NCBI RefSeq assembly: GCF_009766005.1
Contig: NZ_LMUK01000046.1
Location: 317,232-381,231 of the forward strand
Length of the DNA: 64,000 nucleotides
Origin: Bradyrhizobium sp. S69
GTDB lineage: Bacteria; Pseudomonadota; Alphaproteobacteria; Rhizobiales; Xanthobacteraceae
Direction: 5' to 3'
The notes under the pieces were generated by a model. The model saw only the letters and a list, made by a program, of their open reading frames with translations. It was not told where the DNA came from and ran no database searches. The position numbers and the translations under genes are program-made. Position 1 is the first letter of the stretch. Each line of letters begins with the position of its first letter. Positions 48,145-56,107 of this stretch are shown piece by piece.

Positions 48145-48933
48145 CTAAGGCCGCACGGCCGGTGTTTCGATCGGCATCCCCCGGGCCCGCGACATCAAAT
48201 AGAGCTCGAGTTCGACCAGTTCCGGCGCGCCATAATCATAGGGTTGCGCCCGAACGCCGGCCATGCAGCTGCGCAGCCGCCGCTCCAGCGATCCAAGCGA
48301 CTGCCATTCCAGCCGATACAGCGGATAACCGGTCGGCTGTCCCTGCGTGATCGCCGATCCCGCCAAATGCTTGTCCCAATTGTCGTCATGGCAGTTGGTG
48401 CAGCCGAGATTGAGCTGCCCCTGCCGGTGCATGAACAGGTCGCGGCCTTTGGTGATAAACGGTTCAAGCTGCGGGTCCGCGCCGGTCTCGATCGCGACGC
48501 CGCGCGATTGTTCGGCGACAAAGGCGGTGAGCGCCAGCAGTTCGTGGCTTTCGTAAGCGAGCGGCGTCGCCTGCTGATTCCGCACACGACAGAGATTGAT
48601 GCGCTGTTCCAGATTGACCGGGCGTCCGAGCGCCTGATCGAAGGCCGGGTAACGCGCCGCGACGCCGCGCATGCTGACGCCGGCGTCATGGTGGCAATCG
48701 GCACAGGCCTTGCTCAATGCGCCGGCTTTGTCCTTCCACAAGGAAGCGCCGTCCAGCACCGATAGCATGCCGGGATTGGCGGTATCGTCGTTCTGGATGG
48801 CCTGGGTTTCCGGCGCCGTGAAGCTGTAACCGGAGCGGCGGGCGCCTTGCGGAATTTCGGTGGCGAGCAGCGGAGCGACGATCCCTGCCGTGACGAGCAG
48901 CGCTGCGCCGATTATCGCGGGAATTGATTTCAT
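48145..48933 (-). CDS. soxA: Sulfur oxidation diheme cytochrome c SoxA
   Basis: The 262-residue precursor has a signal peptide (IPAIIGAALLVTAGIVAPLL), two heme motifs (KACADCHHD near residue 93 and LGCTNCHDD near 180), and the C-terminal active-site cysteine in RRLRSCMAGVRAQPYDYG near 235, followed by LVELELYLMSRARGMPIETP, typical of SoxA. With SoxX it couples the sulfane sulfur of thiosulfate to the SoxYZ cysteine in the periplasm. Its ATG overlaps the soxZ stop by 4 bp. Last gene of the sox operon in this window. Confidence 0.93.
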   Translation of the reverse strand: MKSIPAIIGAALLVTAGIVAPLLATEIPQGARRSGYSFTAPETQAIQNDDTANPGMLSVLDGASLWKDKAGALSKACADCHHDAGVSMRGVAARYPAFDQALGRPVNLEQRINLCRVRNQQATPLAYESHELLALTAFVAEQSRGVAIETGADPQLEPFITKGRDLFMHRQGQLNLGCTNCHDDNWDKHLAGSAITQGQPTGYPLYRLEWQSLGSLERRLRSCMAGVRAQPYDYGAPELVELELYLMSRARGMPIETPAVRP

Positions 48934-49250
48934 TCGACGGTGATCAATGCCGAGGCCGATTCGGCAAAGCCGTTATCGCCGATCCAGTCGAAGTCGAATT
49001 TGCCGCTCTCGGTCGCGACCGTGAAGAAGGTGATGAACGGATTGGCCGCGATCGCGGGGAACAGATCGGCGCGAAAGATTTCGGCGCCGTTGTAACGGCA
49101 ACTGAAGCTCGTGATGATGTTGCGTGGTATGAGCTCACCGGTCGCGGTGCGGCGATAGCCGGTCTCCATGATATGCGACATCAGCGTTTTGATCTCGATG
49201 ATCTCGCCGCGTTTGGCTTTGGCCGGAACGTTGATCAGGGCGGACGCCAT
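48930..49250 (-). CDS. soxZ: Thiosulfate oxidation carrier subunit SoxZ
   Basis: The 106-residue protein is the immunoglobulin-like SoxZ: ALINVPAKAKRGEIIEIKTL, SHIMETGYRRTATGELIPRN, then FSCRYNGAEIFRADLFPAIA and FFTVATESGKFDFDWIGDNG. It dimerises with SoxY in the periplasm and is exported with it, so it has no signal peptide. The start overlaps the soxY stop (TGATG). Length and order (Y then Z) are normal. Confidence 0.95.
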   Translation of the reverse strand: MASALINVPAKAKRGEIIEIKTLMSHIMETGYRRTATGELIPRNIITSFSCRYNGAEIFRADLFPAIAANPFITFFTVATESGKFDFDWIGDNGFAESASALITVE

Positions 49251-49741
49251 CAGATCACCTCGTCGGTGCAGGCGGCCAATGTCACGATGACATCGACGCT
49301 GGTCTGCCAGAACGAGCCGTCGGAGAGTTGTGCGATGGCGACGATCTTCTGGCTGTCGGCCAACCGAATGCGGGTCGAGATTTGGCCCCGGCCGGCGCGG
49401 GGACCGAGGTAGAAATTGCCGATATTCGGCTGCGGGTTCTTCTCGTTGAAAACGTGAATGCTCTTCACATAATCATCCGGCGTCATCGGGCTCGTCACAC
49501 TGACGGTCATCGGCACGGTGTTGCCGTTCTCGACCAGCGGCGGAATATCGAGTCTCACTTTGCCAGTCTTCACCACGGCCGCGCCGGTCACGTTGCGGAT
49601 GGCGGTCGCGAGCATCGCGGGCGTCGCTTCCGCAGGCCGCAGCGTCAGAACCGAAACCGCGCCAAGCGCGGCCGTGCCGCCGGCGAGGCCCAAGAACTGG
49701 CTGAAGAACTCGCGGCGTGTGGAAGTGTCCGGTTCGCGCAT
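49250..49741 (-). CDS. soxY: Thiosulfate oxidation carrier SoxY with atypical C-terminus
   Basis: The 163-residue precursor has a Tat signal (STRREFFSQFLGLAGGTAAL), then the SoxY domain: VRLDIPPLVENGNTVPMTVS, KSIHVFNEKNPQPNIGNFYL and ISTRIRLADSQKIVAIAQLS. SoxY normally ends in the swinging arm GGCGG, whose cysteine carries the sulfur substrate. Here the tail is VTLAACTDEVI, one cysteine with five residues after it. A longer start at 49771 (MRDSLNEKAA...) is possible. Co-translated with soxZ. Confidence 0.9.
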   Translation of the reverse strand: MREPDTSTRREFFSQFLGLAGGTAALGAVSVLTLRPAEATPAMLATAIRNVTGAAVVKTGKVRLDIPPLVENGNTVPMTVSVTSPMTPDDYVKSIHVFNEKNPQPNIGNFYLGPRAGRGQISTRIRLADSQKIVAIAQLSDGSFWQTSVDVIVTLAACTDEVI

Positions 49742-49785
49742 CGCTGCTTTCTCGTTCAAGCTATCCCGCATGCTATTCCCGCATC

Positions 49786-50244
49786 CTATTCCCGCAATGT
49801 CACGAGATAGGCCACGATATCCTCGATTTGTTCCGCCGACAGGATCGGCTTGCCGCGCCAGGCCGCGCCGACACGATCCAGCCCGTCGACGCGGTAATAG
49901 GACGGCATGATCGTTGACGCATTGAGGCGGGATGCATCCACCAGCCGAAGCCGCAATTGACCTGCCGACCAGCGGCTGCCGGTGCCAGCCAGATTGGGCG
50001 CGAGATCGCCCTCGAACCTCTGCTCGGGAAATGGGCCATTGTGACAGAGGATGCAAGTGCTGCTGCGCTCGACCACGAGCGCCCGGCCGCGCGCGGCGTC
50101 TCCCGGCGTGCCGGTCAGCGACGTCGCAATGCCGTCGCCGATCACGACAAAATTTTGCAGCGTCTGCGCGGCGGCGGCACAAGGCAGTGCGACCGTAGAG
50201 GCCGCGATCCAGATACTGCCTGAAAGGATCGTTGATCTAACCAA
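49786..50244 (-). CDS. soxX: Sulfur oxidation c-type cytochrome SoxX
   Basis: No suitable ATG exists. TTG at 50244, overlapping the preceding gene by 8 bp, starts a good signal peptide (LVRSTILSGSIWIAASTVAL) and gives 152 residues. The mature monoheme cytochrome has RSSTCILCHNGPFPEQRFEG (heme), LAPNLAGTGSRW, the distal methionine region STIMPSYYRVDGLDRVG and the C-terminal LSAEQIEDIVAYLVTLRE. It is the electron-accepting partner of SoxA. Confidence 0.88.
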   Translation of the reverse strand: MVRSTILSGSIWIAASTVALPCAAAAQTLQNFVVIGDGIATSLTGTPGDAARGRALVVERSSTCILCHNGPFPEQRFEGDLAPNLAGTGSRWSAGQLRLRLVDASRLNASTIMPSYYRVDGLDRVGAAWRGKPILSAEQIEDIVAYLVTLRE

Positions 50245-51505
50245 AGGCGTCCACCGTAATCGTCTTGAACCAGGCTTGCGCCGTATCCGCTTCGCGCTGC
50301 CGGACCTCGCGTGGTGCATCGACGGGGCTTGTGACATTTGCCTCGACCTCGACGAATTGGCCATCTTTCGGTTGATAGAGACCGGACAATGAAAAGGCAT
50401 AACCGGGGGCGACCGTGTTGTAGCAGGCGCCATTGAGCCGCGGCGTCTCAGGGGATTTTCCCGCCATCAGGCTGATGATCGCCGTGGCGCAGGCTTTCGC
50501 TTCGGCATTCGCAGCAGATGCGGATTTTGGGATGCCGCCGGCAATACAGGCGTCGCCGATGACGTGGACATCAGGCACGAGCTTTGAAGCGAATGTCACC
50601 GGATCGATCGGGCACCAGCCGGTATGATCGGCGGCGCCGGCGATCTCGGCGATACGGCCGGCCTTTTGCGGCGGGATGACGTTGGCGACCTTGGCCGGGT
50701 AATTGCCGAAATCGGTGACGATCGTATTGGTCGCGGGATCGACCGACACCACCCGGCCACCTTGCGACAGCGCGATCCGCTCGATCATCCCGGGATACAA
50801 TTCCTTCCAGGCATTCTCGAACAACCGCTGCTGCGGAAAGGCGTCCTTGGCGTCGAGGATCAGCACCTTGGAGCGCGGCTTGTTCGCTTTCAGGTAATGC
50901 GCGATCAGGCTGGCGCGTTCGTACGGCGCCGGCGGACAGCGCGACGGGCTGGCGGGCACCGCGAGCACGACCGTGCCGCCGTCCTCCATGGCTTCGAGCT
51001 GCCGCCGCAACAACGCGGTCTGCTCGCCCGCCTTCCAGGCATGGGGCATTTTGGTGGAAGCCGCCTCGTCATAGCCGGGCAATGCGTCGAATCGCAGATC
51101 GATACCGGGCGCCAGCACCAGCCGGTCGTAGCCGAGCGTGGTCCCGTCGGCGAGGCCGACTGTGCGGGTGGATGGATCGATCCTGGTTGCGGCTTGCGCG
51201 ATGACGGTGACGCCTTCGGCGATGATCCTGTCGTAGGTGAATTGCTGGGATTTCAACTCGCGCAATCCGGCGATCACCTCGTTGCTGAACGGGCAGGCCG
51301 TGAAAACGCGGTTTGGCTCGATCAGCGTCACCTGCAATGCGGGATCGATCCGTCGCAGCGCCCGTGCGCAGCTTGCGCCGCCGAAGCCGCCGCCGATCAC
51401 GACAACGCGCGCCGCGGACTGTGCGAACGAGGGCGATGCGAGCGTCAACGCCGCGGCCGCAGCTAAGCCACGAACGACGTTCCTCCGCGTTTGTAGCGCG
51501 TTCAT
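50237..51505 (-). CDS. Flavocytochrome c sulfide dehydrogenase flavoprotein subunit (SoxF/FccB-like)
   Basis: The 422-residue precursor has a Tat-like signal (TRRNVVRGLAAAAALTLASP) and a FAD-binding Rossmann domain (ARVVVIGGGFGGASCARALR). The redox cysteines of the FCSD family are in RCPPAPYERASLIAHYLK (near residue 190) and HTGWCPIDPVTF (near 305). A third cysteine is in FTACPFSNEVI. The C-terminal FCSD domain (YAFSLSGLYQPKDGQFVEVE) is present. It oxidises sulfide to sulfur, passing electrons to a small cytochrome; no FccA/SoxE cytochrome gene is adjacent, so SoxX or another cytochrome may accept them. Confidence 0.9.
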   Translation of the reverse strand: MNALQTRRNVVRGLAAAAALTLASPSFAQSAARVVVIGGGFGGASCARALRRIDPALQVTLIEPNRVFTACPFSNEVIAGLRELKSQQFTYDRIIAEGVTVIAQAATRIDPSTRTVGLADGTTLGYDRLVLAPGIDLRFDALPGYDEAASTKMPHAWKAGEQTALLRRQLEAMEDGGTVVLAVPASPSRCPPAPYERASLIAHYLKANKPRSKVLILDAKDAFPQQRLFENAWKELYPGMIERIALSQGGRVVSVDPATNTIVTDFGNYPAKVANVIPPQKAGRIAEIAGAADHTGWCPIDPVTFASKLVPDVHVIGDACIAGGIPKSASAANAEAKACATAIISLMAGKSPETPRLNGACYNTVAPGYAFSLSGLYQPKDGQFVEVEANVTSPVDAPREVRQREADTAQAWFKTITVDAFG

Positions 51506-51561
51506 CGATAGTCCGGTGCGAGAGAGCGAGCGGCGGCCCTGAGGCCGCCGCTATGGTTTCA

Positions 51562-53754
51562 TCAGGCGAAGGTGATGTTCTGATCCCGCAACGGCACCGA
51601 GCGGATTCGCTTGCCGGTCGCGGCGAAATACGCATTCAGCACCGCCGGCGCCGCGACGCAGATGGTCGGCTCGCCGACCCCGCCCCAGAAGCCGCCGCTC
51701 GGCATCACGATCGCCTCCACCTTCGGCATTTCGTTGATGCGCATCGAGTTGTAGGTGTCGAAATTGGTCTGCTCGATGGCGCCGTCCTTGACGGTGCAAC
51801 CGCCATAGAACAAGCCGGTCAGGCCGTAGACAAAGGAGCCGGCGACCTGCCGCTCGATCTGCGCGGGGTTGACGGCATAGCCGGGATCGGTCGCCGCGAC
51901 GATCCGGAGCACCTTGACCTTGCTGCCGTCGGTCACCGAGATTTCCGCGGCGGCCGCGACATAGCTGCCAAAGCCCATATATTGCGCGAGGCCGCGATAG
52001 ACCCCTTGCGGCGCCGGCTTGCCCCAGCCGATTTTCTCGGCGACGGCCTCCAGCACCGCAAGATTCTTCGGATGATCCTTCATCAGCTTGCGCCGGAATT
52101 CCAGCGGATCCTGACTAACGGCGTGCGCCATCTCATCCATGAAGGATTCCACATAGAGCGCGTTGTGGTTGACGTTCACGCCGCGCCAGAAGCCCGGAAT
52201 GATGTGCGGGTTGCGCATCGAATGGTCGATCAAGAGATTGGGGACCGAATATCCGAACGTGGCATCGCCCTTGGGCGCGAGACCCTGGAACGTGGAGGGA
52301 TCCATGCCGTTGATCAGTCCTTCCGGACGCAGCGTGAACTGGATCGACTGACCGGATACCCGCATGTGCAGCGCCGTCAGATTGTTGTCGGCGTCGAAGC
52401 CCGCCGTCATCTTGCATTGCGTGATGGGATGATAGCGGCCGTGCGTCATGTCCTCTTCACGGGTCCATAGCAGCTTGATCGGCGTGCCGGGCATCTGCTT
52501 GGCGATCAGCACGGCCTGTCGGACATAGTCGGTCTGGCCACGCCGGCCGAAGCCGCCGCCGAGCATCAGCTTATGCACGTCGCATTTGTCGGCGGGCAAC
52601 TCGGAGGCTTCCAGCACCGCGGCAAAGGCGGCCTCGCCATTCTGCGTGCCGCACCACACTTCGCATTTGTCCTGCGTATAAAGCGCGGTGGCGTTCAGCG
52701 GCTCCATCGCGGCGTGGTTCTGGTAGGGGTAGCTGTAAACCGCCTCGACCTTCTTCACCGCACCGGCGAGCGCGGTGTTCACGTCGCCATTGGAATTGCC
52801 GACATAGGCCTGACCGCCCTCAAGTCCTTCCGACAGCCATTTGGCAATCGAAGCGCTGGAGACCTTGGCATTCTCGCCCTCGTCCCAGACGATTGGCAGC
52901 GCATCGAGCGCGGTCTTGGCGTGCCAGAACGTATCGGCGACGACGGCAACCGCGGTGTCGCCGACTTTCACCACCTTCTTCACGCCCTTCATGCCCGCGA
53001 TCTTGGCTTCGTCGTAGCTTTTCAGTCTGCCGCCGGTGACCGGGCAGTCCTTGATCGCGGCATTGAGCATCCCCGGCAATTTGACATCGATGCCGTAGAC
53101 GGTCTTGCCGACAACCTTGTCGGGCGTGTCGAGACGCTTCAGCCCCTTGCCGGCGAGCTTCCAGTCCTTGGGGTCCTTTAGCTTGACGTCGGCCGGCGGC
53201 GTCAGTTTTGCGGCGGCTTCGGCCACCTTGCCGAACGTCGTGGTCTTGCCCGACGGCTGATGCGTGATGACGCTGTTGGCGGCGATGCATTCGGCAGCCG
53301 GTACCTTCCACTCATTGGCCGCGGCTTCGATCAGCATCACGCGCGCGGCGGCGCCGCCCTTGCGCACGTAATCCTGCGAGGTCCGGATGCCACGGCTGCC
53401 GCCGGTGGAGAAATCACCCCAGACACGCTTGCGGGCGACATTCTGTCCAGGCGAGGGGAACTCGGTGGTGACCTTCGACCAGTCGCATTCGAGCTCTTCG
53501 GCGACCAGTTGAGCCAGACCCGTCAGCGTACCCTGGCCCATTTCCGATCGTGCGATACGGATCACGACGGTATCGTCGGGCTGGATCACCACCCAGGCAT
53601 TTACTTCCGGCGAACCGTCGGCCGCGCGTACTGCGGCGGGCCCGCCAAAGGGAATGTCGAGGCCGAGCGCGAGGCCGCTTCCGACCGCGGCGGTGCCGAT
53701 GACGAAGGCGCGGCGATTCATGGTCGGCAGGTTGAGTTTTGGCATGTGATTCAT
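51562..53754 (-). CDS. Molybdopterin-binding subunit of a two-subunit Mo hydroxylase (IorB/aldehyde oxidase type)
   Basis: The 730-residue protein has a Tat signal (NRRAFVIGTAAVGSGLALGL), so it is exported folded. Xanthine-oxidase-family features are RSEMGQGTLTGLAQLVAEEL, YPYQNHAAMEPLNATALYTQ, LGGGFGRRGQTDYVRQAVLI and the C-terminal GGVGEPTICVAAPAVLNAYF with the catalytic glutamate. With only the [2Fe-2S] subunit beside it and no FAD subunit, it belongs to the IorAB-like class that donates electrons to cytochromes. Substrate could be an N-heterocycle or aldehyde. It is 56 bp upstream of the sox genes on the same strand, so may share their transcript. Confidence 0.9.
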   Translation of the reverse strand: MNHMPKLNLPTMNRRAFVIGTAAVGSGLALGLDIPFGGPAAVRAADGSPEVNAWVVIQPDDTVVIRIARSEMGQGTLTGLAQLVAEELECDWSKVTTEFPSPGQNVARKRVWGDFSTGGSRGIRTSQDYVRKGGAAARVMLIEAAANEWKVPAAECIAANSVITHQPSGKTTTFGKVAEAAAKLTPPADVKLKDPKDWKLAGKGLKRLDTPDKVVGKTVYGIDVKLPGMLNAAIKDCPVTGGRLKSYDEAKIAGMKGVKKVVKVGDTAVAVVADTFWHAKTALDALPIVWDEGENAKVSSASIAKWLSEGLEGGQAYVGNSNGDVNTALAGAVKKVEAVYSYPYQNHAAMEPLNATALYTQDKCEVWCGTQNGEAAFAAVLEASELPADKCDVHKLMLGGGFGRRGQTDYVRQAVLIAKQMPGTPIKLLWTREEDMTHGRYHPITQCKMTAGFDADNNLTALHMRVSGQSIQFTLRPEGLINGMDPSTFQGLAPKGDATFGYSVPNLLIDHSMRNPHIIPGFWRGVNVNHNALYVESFMDEMAHAVSQDPLEFRRKLMKDHPKNLAVLEAVAEKIGWGKPAPQGVYRGLAQYMGFGSYVAAAAEISVTDGSKVKVLRIVAATDPGYAVNPAQIERQVAGSFVYGLTGLFYGGCTVKDGAIEQTNFDTYNSMRINEMPKVEAIVMPSGGFWGGVGEPTICVAAPAVLNAYFAATGKRIRSVPLRDQNITFA

Positions 53755-53764
53755 GGCTGTCCCC

Positions 53765-54214
53765 TCACGCGTTCGCGGCAGCGTGAATCGCCTCGCGGAC
53801 CTGCTGGAAGGTCCCGCAACGGCAGATGTTGGTGATGGCGTCGTCGATGTCCTGGTCGGTCGGCTTTGGTTTGTCCTTGAGCAGCGCCGCCACCGCCATG
53901 ATCATCCCGCTCTGGCAATAGCCACATTGGGGAACGTCGTTATTGATCCAGGCCTGCTGCACCTTGTGCAGGGCGCCGTTGCCGGCGAGGCCTTCGATCG
54001 TGGTGATCTGCTTGCCGACGGCGTCGCTGACCATTACGCCGCAGGAGCGCATTGCCTCGCCGTCGATATGAACGGTACAGGCGCCGCATTGCGCAATGCC
54101 GCAGCCGTATTTGGTGCCGGTCAGACCGGCATTCTCCCGGATTGCCCACAAGAGCGGCGTATCCGCTTCGACATCGATATCGATCGATTTGCCATTGATA
54201 GTGAGGTTTGCCAT
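53765..54214 (-). CDS. (2Fe-2S)-binding subunit of Mo hydroxylase (IorA/CoxS type)
   Basis: The 149-residue protein carries both clusters of the family: the plant-ferredoxin type (TKYGCGIAQCGACTVHIDGE ... SCG) and the C-terminal four-helix type (PQCGYCQSGMIMAVAALL and NICRCGTFQQVREAI). No signal peptide is present; it is presumably co-exported with its Tat-targeted partner, encoded 10 bp downstream. An inverted repeat lies 16 bp before its start. Confidence 0.93.
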   Translation of the reverse strand: MANLTINGKSIDIDVEADTPLLWAIRENAGLTGTKYGCGIAQCGACTVHIDGEAMRSCGVMVSDAVGKQITTIEGLAGNGALHKVQQAWINNDVPQCGYCQSGMIMAVAALLKDKPKPTDQDIDDAITNICRCGTFQQVREAIHAAANA

Positions 54215-54230
54215 CGCGTTCCCCTGATTG

Positions 54231-54250
54231 GTTCAATCCATCGATTGAAC
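54231..54250. promoter_or_regulatory. GTTCAAT-N6-ATTGAAC inverted repeat, candidate operator
   Basis: Perfect 7-bp arms with a 6-bp spacer lie 17-36 bp upstream of the [2Fe-2S]-subunit start, at the head of the Mo-hydroxylase/sox block. Position suggests an operator; no adjacent regulator gene is present. Confidence 0.4.
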
Positions 54251-54372
54251 TGCAGGGGATGTCTGGACTGAAAACTGGAATAGTTCAAATCAAGATTCTG
54301 CGCGCCCGCGAGGGAAGATAATTCGCCGCGCGGTGTTGCGGTGCGGGGATTATTTTCGATAGCTGCAGTGCA

Positions 54373-55761
54373 TTATCGCGAGACCGCCAGGCGCAGGAAG
54401 CTCATCACGCTTCCCACCACGGCAAATCCGGCGCCGAGCGCCAGTGCGAGCGCAGCACCCTGGTGGCCGGCGAGGCTGAAGCACAATGCCGCCAGCGCCG
54501 CGCCGATGGTTTGGCCGGTCAGGCGCGCGGTCGCCACGATGCCGCTCGCGCTGCCGCTGCGGCCGGGCGGGGCGCTCGACATCAGGCTTCTCATGTTGGG
54601 TGTCTGGAAGAAGCCGAAGCCCATCCCGCAGATCATCATGCGCCAGACGATATTGGCGACGCCGGGGCTTGCAGGAAGCATCGCCAGCAGCGCCATTCCA
54701 ATAGCCAGCAGTGCCAACCCAAGGCCGCCGAGAATTCCGGCGGGGTAGCGATCGGACAGCCGTCCGCCAATCGGCGCCATGATGGCCACCACGAGCGGCC
54801 AGGGCGTCATGAAAAACCCGGTCTCGACCTGAGAGCGCAGCAGCACGTCCTCGAAGTAGAACGGCAAGGATACGAAGGCCAGGCCCTGCACCGCGAACGA
54901 GCACACGGCGGTCGCCGTGGAGAGCGCGAACACCGGTCGCCGGAAAAGATCGATGGGCAGCATCGGCGCCGGGTGATCGGCATGCCGGCGGGTCAGAATC
55001 CAGCCCAACAGCAACGCGCCGACCACCTCGGCCGCGACCAGCGGCGGCGGTGCGTTGTGGCCCGCACTGCCGATCCCGATGACGAACAGGCCGAGGCAGC
55101 CCGCGGCCAGCATTGCGCCGAAAAAATCGAACGCATGCACCGCCCGCGGCGTAGGCGGCAAGGTCTTCCAGCCGATCAGCATCGCGATCACGCCGAACGG
55201 CAGATTGATCGCGAACAACCAGGGCCAATGGCCGACGGCCAAGATGCCGGAGGCGATGGTGGGTCCGAGCGTGAATGCGGTGGCAACCACCAGCGCATTA
55301 TGGCCGAATCCCCGGCCCAGCATCCGGCTTGGATAGACGAAACGAACCAGTGCCGTGTTCACGCTCATGATGCCGCTGGCACCCAATCCCTGCAGCGTCC
55401 GGGCGACCAGCAGGCTGTCCAGCGACCACGCCATGGCGCAACCCAGCGACGCCAATGTGAACAGCAGCAGGCCGCCGAGATAGATGCGCTCATGGCCGAC
55501 GATTTCGCCGAGCGCGCCAAGCGGCAGCAGCGTTGCGACCAGCGCGATTTGATAGACGTTGACCACCCAGATCACGTCGGCAGGGCTGACATGAAGGTCG
55601 ACGGCGATCGCGGGCAGGGCAATGTTGGCGATCGCGGTGTCCAGCGAGGCCATCGTCAGCGCGGTGAAGATCGCCGCGATGGCCCATCGCCGGCGTTCCC
55701 AGGGCAAGCCGTCCATGACCGGTCCGGAAGGCGGCTTGGCGGTGGTGACGTCGGTGGGCAT
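54373..55761 (-). CDS. MFS transporter, DHA2 (EmrB/QacA-like) family
   Basis: The 462-residue protein has about 14 hydrophobic helices. MFS/DHA2 signatures are DTAIANIALPAIAVDLHVSP (motif D1) near residue 45, VARTLQGLGASGIMSVNTAL, GPTIASGILAVGHWPWLFAI followed by NLPFG (motif C), and the later GGRLSDRYPAGILGGLGLAL. Such proteins are proton-driven exporters of drugs and amphiphiles. No TetR or membrane-fusion partner lies beside it. The gene stands between the Mo-hydroxylase operon and the alkylsulfatase. Confidence 0.9.
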   Translation of the reverse strand: MPTDVTTAKPPSGPVMDGLPWERRRWAIAAIFTALTMASLDTAIANIALPAIAVDLHVSPADVIWVVNVYQIALVATLLPLGALGEIVGHERIYLGGLLLFTLASLGCAMAWSLDSLLVARTLQGLGASGIMSVNTALVRFVYPSRMLGRGFGHNALVVATAFTLGPTIASGILAVGHWPWLFAINLPFGVIAMLIGWKTLPPTPRAVHAFDFFGAMLAAGCLGLFVIGIGSAGHNAPPPLVAAEVVGALLLGWILTRRHADHPAPMLPIDLFRRPVFALSTATAVCSFAVQGLAFVSLPFYFEDVLLRSQVETGFFMTPWPLVVAIMAPIGGRLSDRYPAGILGGLGLALLAIGMALLAMLPASPGVANIVWRMMICGMGFGFFQTPNMRSLMSSAPPGRSGSASGIVATARLTGQTIGAALAALCFSLAGHQGAALALALGAGFAVVGSVMSFLRLAVSR

Positions 55762-55931
55762 ATCGTCAAGTTCTCCGGACCAGATGGCGATGGCGCCACG
55801 AGCCGCAGGTACACCAGAAAAGCGGCGGCCCCCAGCCGTGCTGTTGCATGATGCGTATGCGATCTACCGGCCGGGCCTGGGCCATTTCGGCCCGAGATTC
55901 TGCCAGCTTTCCGTCCCCGGCGCTATCGACT

Positions 55932-56034
55932 AGAGCGTTTTCGAGCGAAGTGGGCACCGGTTCGCGTGAAGAAAACGCGTCAAAAAAAAAAGACCAGAGC
56001 CCCGTTCCGATTCCATCGGAACGGAAAAGGCTCT
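55932..56034 (-). repeat. Interspersed 'GAGCCTTTTCCGTTCC' repeat, inverted copy
   Basis: Inverted copy of 3151-3250 in the 346-bp gap (55762-56107) between the divergent transporter and alkylsulfatase genes. It keeps the hairpin, the (A)10 tract (T-run on the minus strand) and the GCTCGAAAACGCTCT end, here as AGAGCGTTTTCGAGC. No gene is credible in the rest of the gap. Confidence 0.88.
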
Positions 56035-56107
56035 AGGTTTGGCAGGCACGGCAGCCGCGAACCCCAAAAAGACGGCTGGTGGCAAGACGAAGTGAGGGAG
56101 TGCGACA

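Noticed and set aside
54463..55851. 462-codon plus-strand frame antisense to the MFS transporter
   Set aside because: Extremely Arg/Gln/Asp/His-rich without any hydrophobic core; it mirrors the membrane-helix codons of the real gene.
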